From Nostoc flagelliforme FACHB-838 (lineage in GTDB: Bacteria; Cyanobacteriota; Cyanobacteriia; Cyanobacteriales; Nostocaceae), in NCBI RefSeq assembly GCF_014698065.1, contig NZ_JACJSI010000017.1, positions 1 to 64,000 on the forward strand: a DNA stretch of 64,000 bases, read 5' to 3'. The notes below the pieces were generated by a model. The model did no database searches. It was given only the letters and a program-made list of their open reading frames with translations, and was not told the origin of the DNA. Positions 54,223-63,221 of this stretch are shown piece after piece. Both the position numbers and the translations under genes were made by a program. Position 1 is the first letter of the stretch, and each line of letters starts with the position of its first letter.

Positions 54223-55806
54223 TTAACGACTATTCATTACTTCTAGTAGTTCGCTAGGTTGCTGAATTAAATAATCTGGATTTTGCTTGGCTAGTACTTC
54301 CGATGAGTTAAAGCCCCAAGTCACTGCAATCACTTGGATATTTGCTTTCTTTGATGCTTCTATATCTCTGGTTTCATCTCCAACATAAATAACTTCTTGA
54401 GGTTTGAGTTGTTTTTGCCTCAGTACATTATTAATTATCGTTGTTTTACCAAAAATTGTAATTCCTGAGTAGATAAAATCGAATAGATGATTTAGTTCGT
54501 TAATTTTCAGAAATTGTGTAACATTTTCTTTAGAGTTAGAAGTGATAATACCCAGTTTATATCCTTGATTTTGCAATTCTATTAATGCTTCCTTAATTCC
54601 CGGAATTGGCTTTAATTCTGGAATTTTGTTTTTTAATTCTCCTTTAACTTTTTTAACTAAAAAAGGTATCTTAAATAGAGAAACTCCTGAATACTTAATG
54701 ATTTCCCTAGATGTTAAGTTCTTGAGAAGGGCTAACTGCTCTGGGCTTATGTGTCTATAACCAAAGTCTATAGCTAGACGATTAGCAATACTTACAAGGG
54801 CATCTACTGTATCAGCAATTGTGCCATCAAAATCAAAAATAATTACTTTTGGGGTCATTCTTTGTCTGGATGCGTCAAGATTAGCTAGGGCGTTGCGTCG
54901 TAACATTTCTGGCTTAATCCGCCGCAAGGCAGATGCTGGAAATCGTTTATCCCACTCCTGATCTGAGATTTTGGCTAATTCTAACAGGTTGGGAGCAATA
55001 TTCTCAGGATAAGGCTGAAATTCTGTAATATCAGTTGTTTGAGCAAAACGTTGATTCCAAGGACAAACATCTTGGCAAATGTCGCAACCAGCAACCCAGC
55101 CTTGCAAATGAGGCGTGATTGTCTCTGGTAATTTCTCAGCCCGATTTTCAATGGTATGATAAGCAATGCAGCGATTAGCATCAACAACAAAAGGCTGCGT
55201 AATTGCACCTGTAGGACAAGCCTGAAGACAACGAGTACAGCTACCGCAGTGTTCTGTATGCGGGCGATCGCTCTCTAATTCTAAATTAGTCAACACTTCT
55301 CCTAAAAATACCCAAGAGCCAAATTCGCGTGTAATCACATTACCATTCTTGGCAATCCAACCAATTCCGGCAAGTTGAGCCAACACTTTATCTTGGACTG
55401 GGCCAGTGTCTGCATAATAAATAGCTCTTACGCCAGTATCAAGTGATTCTAGCCACATAGATAGCTGCTTGAGTTTTTTATGCATCACCTTGTGATAATC
55501 TCTTCCCCAACCATAACGGGAAATTTTGGCGTATTCCTCACTTTCAGGACGTTGATGTGGTGTGTAGTAATTCAGCGCCACACATACTAGCGATCGCACT
55601 TCTGGCATCACTAAGCGGATATCCTGACGTTTCGGGTTAGCCATCCATTTCATATCGGCGTGATAACCCAGTTCAATCCATGCTTGTAACCTCTGCGCTT
55701 CTGTGGCATTTAACCTATCTACAGCAGTAATTCCAACTTTGTGAAAACCCAACTCGCTGGCTTTTTCTTTCACCACATTGCTGCTTGTTACGAAATGCTG
55801 ATTCAT
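54223..55806 (-). CDS. queG: Epoxyqueuosine reductase QueG fused to a HAD hydrolase
   Basis: 527 aa. The N-terminal part (1-316) is QueG, the cobalamin and 4Fe-4S enzyme for the last step of queuosine synthesis in tRNA. Cluster ligands are CGSCTRCLQACPTG (Cys187, 190, 193, 197) and C213, C241, C244, C248. The C-terminal part (317-527) is a HAD-superfamily phosphatase with FDFDGT (324-329), a Thr/Ser motif (ITSN), a Lys region and GDETRD. The join is at RQR-MTPKV, exactly where a separate HAD gene would start. I infer a gene fusion through loss of a stop codon. No strong internal Shine-Dalgarno was seen. Confidence 0.92.
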   Translation of the reverse strand: MNQHFVTSSNVVKEKASELGFHKVGITAVDRLNATEAQRLQAWIELGYHADMKWMANPKRQDIRLVMPEVRSLVCVALNYYTPHQRPESEEYAKISRYGWGRDYHKVMHKKLKQLSMWLESLDTGVRAIYYADTGPVQDKVLAQLAGIGWIAKNGNVITREFGSWVFLGEVLTNLELESDRPHTEHCGSCTRCLQACPTGAITQPFVVDANRCIAYHTIENRAEKLPETITPHLQGWVAGCDICQDVCPWNQRFAQTTDITEFQPYPENIAPNLLELAKISDQEWDKRFPASALRRIKPEMLRRNALANLDASRQRMTPKVIIFDFDGTIADTVDALVSIANRLAIDFGYRHISPEQLALLKNLTSREIIKYSGVSLFKIPFLVKKVKGELKNKIPELKPIPGIKEALIELQNQGYKLGIITSNSKENVTQFLKINELNHLFDFIYSGITIFGKTTIINNVLRQKQLKPQEVIYVGDETRDIEASKKANIQVIAVTWGFNSSEVLAKQNPDYLIQQPSELLEVMNSR

Positions 55807-56344
55807 TTTTTTATTGGGATTTCGCCTAAATAAAGGCGCTACAATTATACATTATCTAGTCAATACTTTATTTAAAATTTGTTACTTACCCTATAGATAG
55901 CCTGTTTTAAGAGACTATTTAACGCGATGTGCAACTTATTCTTAAAACCCCTCTCCAAACTTCTCCCCGAAACGGAGAGAGGCTTTGATTCTTGCTCCCC
56001 TTCCCTGGTAGGGAAGGGGTTGGAGGTTAGGGGTTAGGTTTGAGAGTAAAGCACATGGCGTTATTTATAAAGTAAACCTTAAATTGTCAGGTGCGTTATG
56101 CGCTGCTTTAACGCACTGGAAAATATGGTGCGTTACGGCTAAATTAGACTTTCTCAAACCTTCAAATTCCTACACAGCCGTAATACACCTGACTTTATAA
56201 ATAGGCTTTAAGGTGCTATGCAGCTTAATACTTCCATCGTGAGGAAGATTTATCAGTACGTAACAATCTATCTCAACAGCAGCTTTCTTTTTACCTATTT
56301 TTGTACTGAAATTAGTATTCAGCTAGCATAATATAGGTAATTTT
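55807..56344. other. Repeat-rich spacer upstream of the CTDH gene
   Basis: No gene was seen in 538 bp. It includes a dispersed repeat (55946-56041) and two GTGCGTTA segments (about 56092 and 56140) resembling parts of other spacers. The CTDH promoter presumably lies in the last ~100 bp. Confidence 0.5.
55946..56041. repeat. Dispersed hairpin-rich repeat, copy 2 (inverted)
   Basis: The reverse complement of this stretch aligns with 41028-41110 in the order CCTAACCCC, CCCCTTCCCT-AGGGAAGGGG, TTCAAAGCCTCTC, AGTTTGGAGAG. Hairpin arms are kept with compensating changes. It is a mobile-repeat family without coding capacity. Confidence 0.75.
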
Positions 56345-56776
56345 ATGACCTCTGCTGAATTTGTGTCTCCACCACAGTTTAAAGAAGAATTCCAGATTGA
56401 GGGAATTACAGAACCAAGTGTAGTACGTTATTTTGAAACCTTAAATGCAGGAGAATTCGAGGCGACTGCTGCCTTGTTTGGGGTAGACGGTGTGATGCGT
56501 CCACCATTTGAATCTGATCTTGTGGGGACAGATGCGATCGCAGCCTATTTAAAACAAGAAGGTCAAAACATTAAAGCTTACCCCAACACAGGAATAGTCG
56601 AGACTTTAGAAAACGCTACGATCCAAATCCAGGTAACAGGCAAAGCCCAAACTTCCTGGTGTAATGTGAATGTTTTGTGGTTATTTATCCTCAATCAACA
56701 AGGGAAAATTTTATATACTAAAATCAAACTTTTAGCTTCTCCCAAAGAGTTGCTTTCTTTACGTCGTGAAGACTAA
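56345..56776 (+). CDS. OCP C-terminal-domain homologue (CTDH, NTF2 fold)
   Basis: A 143-aa NTF2-like protein matching the OCP C-terminal domain. The segments VVRYFETLNAGEFEATAALFGVDGVMRPPF and KVTGKAQTSW-like TGKAQTSW, and the closing LLASPKELLSLRR, are diagnostic. Trp112 (VLWLF) is at the OCP Trp288-like position, and Cys106 (SWCNV) could form the intermolecular disulfide known for some CTDHs. CTDHs carry and deliver carotenoid to HCPs. An HCP gene lies about 2.9 kb away. The start ATG is at 56345. Confidence 0.93.
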   Translation: MTSAEFVSPPQFKEEFQIEGITEPSVVRYFETLNAGEFEATAALFGVDGVMRPPFESDLVGTDAIAAYLKQEGQNIKAYPNTGIVETLENATIQIQVTGKAQTSWCNVNVLWLFILNQQGKILYTKIKLLASPKELLSLRRED

Positions 56777-57018
56777 CAAATAACTTTTAGGAGTCAGGAA
56801 AAATCCCCATAAATAAATTTAGGGGATTTCATGAGTTTTAATAAGGAAGAATATTTAATACTATTTTGCCTAAAAAGGGCAAAGTTTTAAACAAATATTC
56901 AGACGTTCTCTGACTCGCTACCGCTACGCTCTCACCCAGTGATACAAAACTAAGAGCTTGATTTTAACTCCTGAATTCTTGTTCATAAATAACATGACTT
57001 AAAAATAGCAACTTTTGT

Positions 57019-57444
57019 TTATTGGACTAACTCAGGTAAAGTAGCTTCTAACTTAAGACAGTTTGCACCATTAACCTGTAACTTGTAATCTACTTTATCC
57101 ATGAGACGATTCATAATTAGCCAGCCATAACCACCTTCTTGTTTTTCCATAGGGTTTGGAGCGTAGTATTTAGACATATCAAAGCCTTCGCCGTAGTCCC
57201 AAACTTCTAGGGCCAAATCCCGGTCTTTGACTTCCAAACGCAGTAAAATTGGTAAATTTGGTTTATCCTTGTGGGCATGACGAACTGCATTTGAGTAAGC
57301 TTCCACTAAAGCCAGTCTTAAACGACTTGATTGCCGCGACCAGTCTACAGATTCTCCTAGCTGGATTTTCAAACATCCCAGCAACCAGTTTTCAACAATA
57401 TTAAGAAAATTCAAGTCGCTTGGTACATGAAGCTCACTTTTCAT
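57019..57444 (-). CDS. RsbW-like anti-sigma/serine-kinase ATPase
   Basis: A 141-aa GHKL ATPase (HATPase_c_2). The N-box-like ALVEAYSNAVRHAH (47-60), G1 DYGEGFD and the GGYGWLIMNRLMD segment are present. Such proteins bind sigma factors or phosphorylate anti-sigma-factor antagonists. It starts 3 bp after the stop of the REC-GAF-PP2C phosphatase gene, so the two are cotranscribed, suggesting a partner-switching signal pathway. Confidence 0.88.
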   Translation of the reverse strand: MKSELHVPSDLNFLNIVENWLLGCLKIQLGESVDWSRQSSRLRLALVEAYSNAVRHAHKDKPNLPILLRLEVKDRDLALEVWDYGEGFDMSKYYAPNPMEKQEGGYGWLIMNRLMDKVDYKLQVNGANCLKLEATLPELVQ

Positions 57445-57447
57445 TAC

Positions 57448-59121
57448 TTATAAAATCTCCAGCGAAAGTATAGTTTGATCATCTTCTTGAACGTGATTAT
57501 CTGCCTGGATGCGAGCTAATAAATGGTTAAGCGAAAGTGGTTGCTCCTCTTGTTGTAAGAGTTGCCAAAGACCATCTTGATTCAGCATAAAACGGTTCAC
57601 TGGCTCAACAGCAGCTACTGTTTTGACCGTTGAATCAGGATTATTTGATACCATTGCTTCTGTAATTCCATCGCTGGCTAGCAACAATGTGTCTCCAGCA
57701 GCGAGAACCAAGCGACCAGACTCTGCCTGCCACTTAGGTAAGATTCCCAAAGGAACGCTGCGGACTTTGAGATAATTGGGATTGTCGGCTAAAGCCGAGC
57801 AGCGTGACCATAATAGTGGATAAATATGACCGGCATTAGTATAGACTAGTTCCTTAGTGCTAGGCGTATAACAAGCTAATACAAGGGTAATAAAATAGTT
57901 ATTACTAATTAAATCTTCGCTCAGAGCGCGGTTGAGGTTTTGCATAACCACATTCGGCTCGGCTGGTGTTTCTTGAGATAATTCTCGGCGCAAAACGGAA
58001 ATAATACTAGCCATAAATAACGCAGCGGGGACACCCTTGCCAGAAACGTCACCAACTGCTAACCATAAATCGCCTTTGGGATGAACAAATACTTCAAAAA
58101 AATCTCCTCCTACTTCCCGCGCCGGATAGCAGCAGGCTTGTACCTTCACACCTTTGATGTCAGGTAAACTTTGGCGTAGCAAGTTGTATTGAATTTGACG
58201 AGCTACCTCTAATTCAGTGTGAATCTGCTGTTGCTTTTCTTGGAGGCGCTGGTAGAGTTTTGCTTGAGATAGCGCTAAGGCTGCTTGTTCAGCAACACCT
58301 GCAATCAGTTGGATATCTTCGTCTTGCCAAGGGCGATCGCTTCCCCATTGGTGGAGAGCTAGCACAGCCAACAAATGTTGATGGTAGCTAAGTGGCACAA
58401 CTAAGTTGTGGCAAGGATTACCGTTATATACATCTTGAGCGAGTTGATAATGACGGGTTTCCAGGACTTTTTCAATTAAAACACTGGGATCGAAGAAGCA
58501 ATCTAATACAGTAGATTTAGGATCGTGGTAAACAAACTGGTCTTGTATGAGGCGATCGCTCTCTACTGGTCTGAGTAAACAACTGGTAGCTTCAAATGTT
58601 TCTCCAATAGTTGCGACAATTTTTTGTAGCATACTATCGTAGTCTAAAGATTCTCGAATTGCTGTTGTTACCGCATTAAACAAAGATTCTCGCCGTAGGG
58701 CCCGACGCAACTCTTGGGTGCGCTTCTTAACTAAGCGATATGTATCAGTAGCTTGCTCAACTAAGCCTCTCAGCCGTTCTGGATTCCAAGGTTTGGTAAT
58801 ATACTTGAATACCTGACCAGAGTTAATCGCATCTACCAAATCTTCGACATCAGTAAAACCAGTTAACAAAATCCTAATCGTGTCTGGAAAGCGTTCTACG
58901 GTGCGACTAAAAAATTCAGTCCCATTCATTTCTGGCATTCTTTGGTCAGAAATAATTACTGCCATTTCGCCAAATTGATCCAAGATTTCCATAGCACCCA
59001 ATGCATGATTGGCTTTATATACTTGAAAATCTCGCCTAAAAGTGCGGTAGAGTAAGTCTAAGTTATCTGGCTCATCATCTACCACCATGAGCTTAAGTTT
59101 GTCCGCCCCGATCTCAGCCAT
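57448..59121 (-). CDS. Response-regulator PP2C phosphatase (REC-GAF-SpoIIE)
   Basis: A 557-aa protein. Receiver domain 9-125 has phospho-acceptor Asp59 (ISDQRMPEMNG) and Lys (YITKPW). A short coiled coil precedes a GAF domain (about 160-300) and a PP2C/SpoIIE serine phosphatase (about 330-555) with EVGGDFFEV, GDVSGKGVPAALFM and LLASDGITE metal-binding motifs. It is RsbU-like: phosphorylation or ligand would switch on dephosphorylation of an antagonist. It is upstream of, and 3 bp from, the RsbW-like gene. No RsbV-type STAS gene is nearby. Confidence 0.92.
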   Translation of the reverse strand: MAEIGADKLKLMVVDDEPDNLDLLYRTFRRDFQVYKANHALGAMEILDQFGEMAVIISDQRMPEMNGTEFFSRTVERFPDTIRILLTGFTDVEDLVDAINSGQVFKYITKPWNPERLRGLVEQATDTYRLVKKRTQELRRALRRESLFNAVTTAIRESLDYDSMLQKIVATIGETFEATSCLLRPVESDRLIQDQFVYHDPKSTVLDCFFDPSVLIEKVLETRHYQLAQDVYNGNPCHNLVVPLSYHQHLLAVLALHQWGSDRPWQDEDIQLIAGVAEQAALALSQAKLYQRLQEKQQQIHTELEVARQIQYNLLRQSLPDIKGVKVQACCYPAREVGGDFFEVFVHPKGDLWLAVGDVSGKGVPAALFMASIISVLRRELSQETPAEPNVVMQNLNRALSEDLISNNYFITLVLACYTPSTKELVYTNAGHIYPLLWSRCSALADNPNYLKVRSVPLGILPKWQAESGRLVLAAGDTLLLASDGITEAMVSNNPDSTVKTVAAVEPVNRFMLNQDGLWQLLQQEEQPLSLNHLLARIQADNHVQEDDQTILSLEIL

Positions 59122-59284
59122 ATTTGACTTTTGTTTTCACATATTTGAATGGCGAGATAGCATGATGTTTATCCCACCTGATAGATAACAGAAAATTAGA
59201 GTTGCTATTCACTTTGAAAAAATAACTTTCTCAAAGTTGTAAGTTTCCCTTGATCATCCTCAATGATCCACACCCAAATTAACT

Positions 59285-60004
59285 TTATCCAACTAACCCA
59301 GAACGCAAGGCACGGACTGCTGCTTGGGTACGGTCATCGGCACATAGCTTATTCAAAATATTGCGAACGTGAGTTTTAACAGTCCCAACAGTGATGTAAA
59401 GCCTTTCCGCAATTACTGCATTACTACAACCTTCGACAATCAACTGTAACACTTCTAACTCCCTTTCTGTCAGTGTGTAAGGCTGGATTCCTTCCAGATT
59501 CTCAATAAAATCAGGGTTAGGGGAAATAGTCTTGTTATCGGCAAAAGCCGATTCCAACTTTTGGGGATTTTGTTGTGCTTGTTGTAATACAATTCGAGCG
59601 ATCGCCGGATCGATCCAGGCGTTGCCATTGTAAGTTACTCGCACTGCTTCCAGCAAATTATCAAATTTGATATCTTTCATACAGTAAGAGTCTGCACCAG
59701 CGGCAAAAGCTGCCAATACCGCTTCTTTGTTATCCCGCAGCGTCAGAATTAACACTTTTGTAAGTAGCTGCTGTCCATTAGTAGTAGATTTTACCTCCCG
59801 CGTTAACTCAATGCCATCTTTATCTGGTAAACCAATATCTACAATGGCAATATCTGGTCGTACCATTTTTAACATTTTTAGTCCCTCAACAGCATTGGCA
59901 GCTTCACCTACAACTTCAATTTCATCCTTTTGCTGTAGTGCTGTCCGAATACCTACACGAGTTAGGTCATGATCTTCAATTAAAGCGATACGAATTTTAC
60001 TCAT
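59285..60004 (-). CDS. NarL/FixJ-family response regulator
   Basis: 239 aa from the ATG at 60004 (a TTG two codons earlier is in frame). The receiver domain has phospho-acceptor Asp56 and the DNA-binding LuxR helix-turn-helix LTERELEVLQLIVEGCSNAVIAERLYITVGTVKTHV. A 40-residue linker contains NPQKLESAFADNK. It is 163 bp upstream of the phosphatase gene in the same direction, and may be in the same pathway. Confidence 0.92.
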   Translation of the reverse strand: MSKIRIALIEDHDLTRVGIRTALQQKDEIEVVGEAANAVEGLKMLKMVRPDIAIVDIGLPDKDGIELTREVKSTTNGQQLLTKVLILTLRDNKEAVLAAFAAGADSYCMKDIKFDNLLEAVRVTYNGNAWIDPAIARIVLQQAQQNPQKLESAFADNKTISPNPDFIENLEGIQPYTLTERELEVLQLIVEGCSNAVIAERLYITVGTVKTHVRNILNKLCADDRTQAAVRALRSGLVG

Positions 60005-60010
60005 AGCCAA

Positions 60011-60428
60011 CTTCAGCCCGTGACACTACCTATAACCATAAAGTCGAGTTTCGTTACATACTCCTACACTAACTGCAAGTAGTATAGTGGAGGCTTTTGT
60101 TCCCGGAACCAGAGTTGCGAGTTGAGCGTTTTATACCGAGTGAATATTACACTTTAACAATATAAGTTGGGCTGGTTCAGCCCAAGTACAAGCGCCCAAA
60201 ACTAATAGACATCTGGTGAAATTAATTATGTGTTACTTGAAATCCTTGTAGGACGTAGCACTGCTATATCTCTACATTCTTTTTCACTCATATCTCTAAT
60301 TAGTTTAATTATGCTTTCTATTGTTGCAGGGCAATGGGCTATCTCTCCTGTAGAAGTTCTAATATAAAAAATTTGATAAACTTAACATTCATGCAAAATC
60401 TGGTGTGAGGATTACTCAAGAATAGGCT
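60011..60428. other. Repeat-bearing spacer between divergent genes
   Basis: No gene. TTGGGCTG-GTT-CAGCCCAA forms a small hairpin at 60167-60185. A dispersed repeat copy is at 60211-60290. Promoters for both divergent genes should be in this region. Confidence 0.5.
60211..60290. repeat. Dispersed ~80-bp repeat, copy 2
   Basis: Shares ATCTGGTGAAATTA, then CCTTGTAG and a final TTTTTCAC with 9555-9620. The internal GACGTA...hairpin of copy 1 is disrupted here. It is the same orientation. Confidence 0.5.
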
Positions 60429-61184
60429 ATGTCTAACGGCAATCAAGCATTTTCAGTGTTGGGAATACCAGTTCATGTGATGGCTAACTATCCAGGCTGG
60501 TTGCTAGAATGCCTGCACGCAGGCAGAGGAACTCATGTAGTAACGCTTAATGCAGAAATGACTATGCAGGCAGAGCAAAATCAATTATTAGCTCAGGTCA
60601 TTAAAAATGCTGAACTCGTAATTCCAGATGGAGCCGGGGTGGTTTTGTATTTACGGTGGCTGTTATGGCAAAAAGTGCAGCGTTTTCCGGGGATTGAATT
60701 AGCAGAAAAACTTTTGCAAGAACTTGGGCAGCAGAAGATAGGAGCAAAGATATTTTTTTATGGAGGAGCGCCTGGAGTCGCCGCAAAAACGGCGGATTTT
60801 TGGCAGCAGCAAATTCCAGATTTGAATATAGTAGGCACTCACTCAGGCTACCATTCTCCAGAAGAAGAAGCACAATTGCGACAAACTCTTGTTCAATTGC
60901 AGCCACAAGTGATTTTTGTCGGTTTGGGAGTGCCACGTCAAGAGTTATGGATTGCCGAAAACCGCCATTTGTGTCCTCAAGCAATTTGGATTGGCGTTGG
61001 TGGCAGTTTTGATATTTGGTCGGGAACTAAAACTCGCGCTCCTGCCTGGTTAGGAAATAATAATTTGGAATGGTTGTATCGCCTTTATCAAGAACCTTGG
61101 CGCTGGCGGCGGATGTTGGCTTTGCCAGCCTTTGCGGTGAAAGCTTTTGTTTATCGTTTAACAGCAAGGGGTGCAATTAGTTAA
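60429..61184 (+). CDS. WecG/TagA/CpsF-family glycosyltransferase
   Basis: A 251-aa soluble glycosyltransferase of the family that adds N-acetylmannosamine(uronic acid)-type sugars to polyprenyl-linked intermediates. The motifs VTLNAEMTMQAE, IPDGAGVVLYLR, FFYGGAPGVAAKTA, VGLGVPRQELWI and GVGGSFDIWSGTKTRAPAWL are typical. No transmembrane segment. It probably acts in cell-envelope or exopolysaccharide synthesis. It begins at the ATG at 60429 and ends before a strong hairpin. Confidence 0.93.
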   Translation: MSNGNQAFSVLGIPVHVMANYPGWLLECLHAGRGTHVVTLNAEMTMQAEQNQLLAQVIKNAELVIPDGAGVVLYLRWLLWQKVQRFPGIELAEKLLQELGQQKIGAKIFFYGGAPGVAAKTADFWQQQIPDLNIVGTHSGYHSPEEEAQLRQTLVQLQPQVIFVGLGVPRQELWIAENRHLCPQAIWIGVGGSFDIWSGTKTRAPAWLGNNNLEWLYRLYQEPWRWRRMLALPAFAVKAFVYRLTARGAIS

Positions 61185-61343
61185 GAGTAGGGCATGGGGA
61201 TAGGAAACATGGTGACGCAAAGAAAGGATCAAATACTATCTCCATGTAAGAGTGTCCCTGTGTCCAATGCTGAATTCTGAGTGTTATTACTTAGCTAGTA
61301 TTAAAATCTTCAAAAAGTTTTAAATTTTCTTTGTTGAATTTAA

Positions 61344-61375
61344 ATTCCCAGGCGAAACCTGGGAATCCTTATTTT
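61344..61375 (+). terminator. Rho-independent terminator
   Basis: ATTCCCAGG-CGAAA-CCTGGGAAT (61344-61366) followed by CCTTATTTTT. It lies 160 bp after the glycosyltransferase stop and 64 bp before the ftsE ATG, so it could end the first or attenuate the second. Confidence 0.75.
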
Positions 61376-61438
61376 TGAGAGGAATGTCACATCTGAGCTA
61401 CCAAACAGTTTGGTTGTGGGTATGAGGAAAATTTAACA

Positions 61439-62185
61439 ATGCCAGTATTAACAACTCAAGTTAAGAAAGACAAATCCCTTCATAAAGAGAACTGTGAAAC
61501 TCAACAGCATGGTGGCAATACTACTGCAAAGGTGAAATTGCAATCTGTAACCAAGACTTACACTAACGGCACTCACGCTTTGTTGAATGCGAACCTTGAG
61601 GTAAAAAAGGGAGAATTTTTGTTTATCACGGGGCCAAGTGGTTCTGGTAAATCAACGCTCTTGAAACTGCTGTATGGCCAGGAGTCGCCGACACAGGGAG
61701 AAGTAATTGTTGATGAATGTAATGTAGCGGGTTTACGGGGCGATCGCTTGTCATTATTGCGGCGACAAATTGGTATTGTGTTTCAAGACTACAAATTAAT
61801 TACTCAACGAACAGTGGCAGAAAATGTCACTTTTGTCTTGCAAGCTCAAGGGTATACCCGTAAAGAAATTCAACGACGTTTAGAACCAACCTTGAAGTTG
61901 GTAGGTTTGCTGAATAAAGCTGACTGCTTTCCAGATCAACTCTCTGGGGGAGAGCAACAGCGCGTGAGTATTGCCCGTGCGATCGTTGGTACGCCACCCT
62001 TGCTGTTGGCAGATGAGCCGACTGGAAATCTCGATCCAGATAATTCTTGGCAAGTGATCCAGATTCTTCGAAAGTTAAATTCCTTTGGGGCTACAGTAAT
62101 TGTTACCACCCACGATGAACAATTGGTGCGGCGGTGTAATCATCCGGTAGTGCAAGTTTGCAATGGACGGTTGTCTCGAAAATAG
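61439..62185 (+). CDS. ftsE: Cell-division ATP-binding protein FtsE
   Basis: A 248-aa ABC ATPase. Walker [10 protein letters not shown] (65-73), [16 protein letters not shown], signature LSGGEQQR and Walker [13 protein letters not shown] match FtsE, which with FtsX regulates septal wall hydrolases. The N-terminal ~33 residues are extra and polar. FtsX does not follow, so the pair is unlinked here; the next gene is on the other strand. The start ATG is at 61439. Confidence 0.88.
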   Translation: MPVLTTQVKKDKSLHKENCETQQHGGNTTAKVKLQSVTKTYTNGTHALLNANLEVKKGEFLFITGPSGSGKSTLLKLLYGQESPTQGEVIVDECNVAGLRGDRLSLLRRQIGIVFQDYKLITQRTVAENVTFVLQAQGYTRKEIQRRLEPTLKLVGLLNKADCFPDQLSGGEQQRVSIARAIVGTPPLLLADEPTGNLDPDNSWQVIQILRKLNSFGATVIVTTHDEQLVRRCNHPVVQVCNGRLSRK

Positions 62186-62187
62186 TT

Positions 62188-62243
62188 AATTGTCATTAGT
62201 TATTGGTCATTGGTCATTTGCAAAGGACAAAGGACAAAGGACT
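62188..62243. repeat. AGTCATT / GGACAAA short tandem repeats
   Basis: Heptamer-type runs GTCATTAGTTATTGGTC and AAAGGACAAAGGACAAAGG. Related runs are at 25940, 37612, 38516 and 51336. They lie between converging genes. Confidence 0.8.
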
Positions 62244-63039
62244 AATAAACGTGGTGTTTGACTTTTGCTGATACGGGTGTGAAAGTTGCAGCTGTTTTGG
62301 GTGATAAAACTTGTGGGCGATGGTCTTTGACCGACTGGAGGTCATCGCAGGCTTGTAAACTCTTAAAAGCTGCCTCTCGAACCACAACTTCTTTTTCTCG
62401 ACTGAGTAGGAGTTGCAAGCATTCCACAACATCTTGCTGCACTGAAGAATCAACTCGCTGACGGCTGATCAATTTAGTTAGTTGACGTAGGGCAATCAAC
62501 CGCTTCAATGGATCTTTTTCTGTTAAATTCACCAACAACCGATCCAGATGGTCTTCTTCTCGATTTTCATAGAAGTTGACAATTTGCCACACCAATAAAA
62601 TTAAAGTTAACAGTGTTCCCACGCCTTGCACAATAGCACCAGCAGCAATCCAGTGACTGCGAGAGTCAACCCAAATTGCCGCTGCCATGTAAGTGCTGAC
62701 AGTAGCAAGACCACCACTGACGACTGCTAAGGCTAATCGACGATTTGAACTATTTAAAGACTTATGTATTTTAGACCAACGCAATTGCCAGTCCCACTCC
62801 TGCATTGAGTAAACCAATACCATTACTCCAATGCCAATTAAGAGAGCCAATAGCAGTTTCCAGTTCCACAACAACATGGCAACGACGATTGTCAGGAACC
62901 CAAGAAAGCCCCCAGGCCCAGAGAAGCGCTTAAATGTTTGCTGCTTTATGGCTCCCTTTGTCTTGATTTTTGGAAGCGACCAGTTCCAGCTGGGGATTTG
63001 GTTGATCAATTGCTGCCAAGAAGACGAAGCCTGTGCCAC
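62242..63039 (-). CDS. Membrane protein with helical-repeat (armadillo/HEAT-like) tail
   Basis: A 265-aa protein from a GTG start at 63039 (GTG GCA CAG). Four transmembrane helices (about 45-62, 64-80, 103-122, 131-152) are followed by a cytoplasmic, Leu/Arg-rich helical domain (about 160-240; DPLKRLIALRQLTKLI, EKEVVVREAAFKSLQ). It resembles cyanobacterial proteins annotated as armadillo-type-fold. Function unknown. It converges on ftsE. Confidence 0.75.
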   Translation of the reverse strand: MAQASSSWQQLINQIPSWNWSLPKIKTKGAIKQQTFKRFSGPGGFLGFLTIVVAMLLWNWKLLLALLIGIGVMVLVYSMQEWDWQLRWSKIHKSLNSSNRRLALAVVSGGLATVSTYMAAAIWVDSRSHWIAAGAIVQGVGTLLTLILLVWQIVNFYENREEDHLDRLLVNLTEKDPLKRLIALRQLTKLISRQRVDSSVQQDVVECLQLLLSREKEVVVREAAFKSLQACDDLQSVKDHRPQVLSPKTAATFTPVSAKVKHHVY

Positions 63040-63221
63040 AGTGTTTACCTACTTACTTACGAAATTACCTATTGTATAAGTTTTACTATGGATAAAGAAA
63101 GAATGAAGGCTCAAACCACAATATGCCCGCTTTTATGGACGGATAGTAGACTATTACAGGCGCAAATTAAGATACCATTTTCAATCGCTCAGAGCAAGGG
63201 CATCTTGTACGTAAGTCCTAA

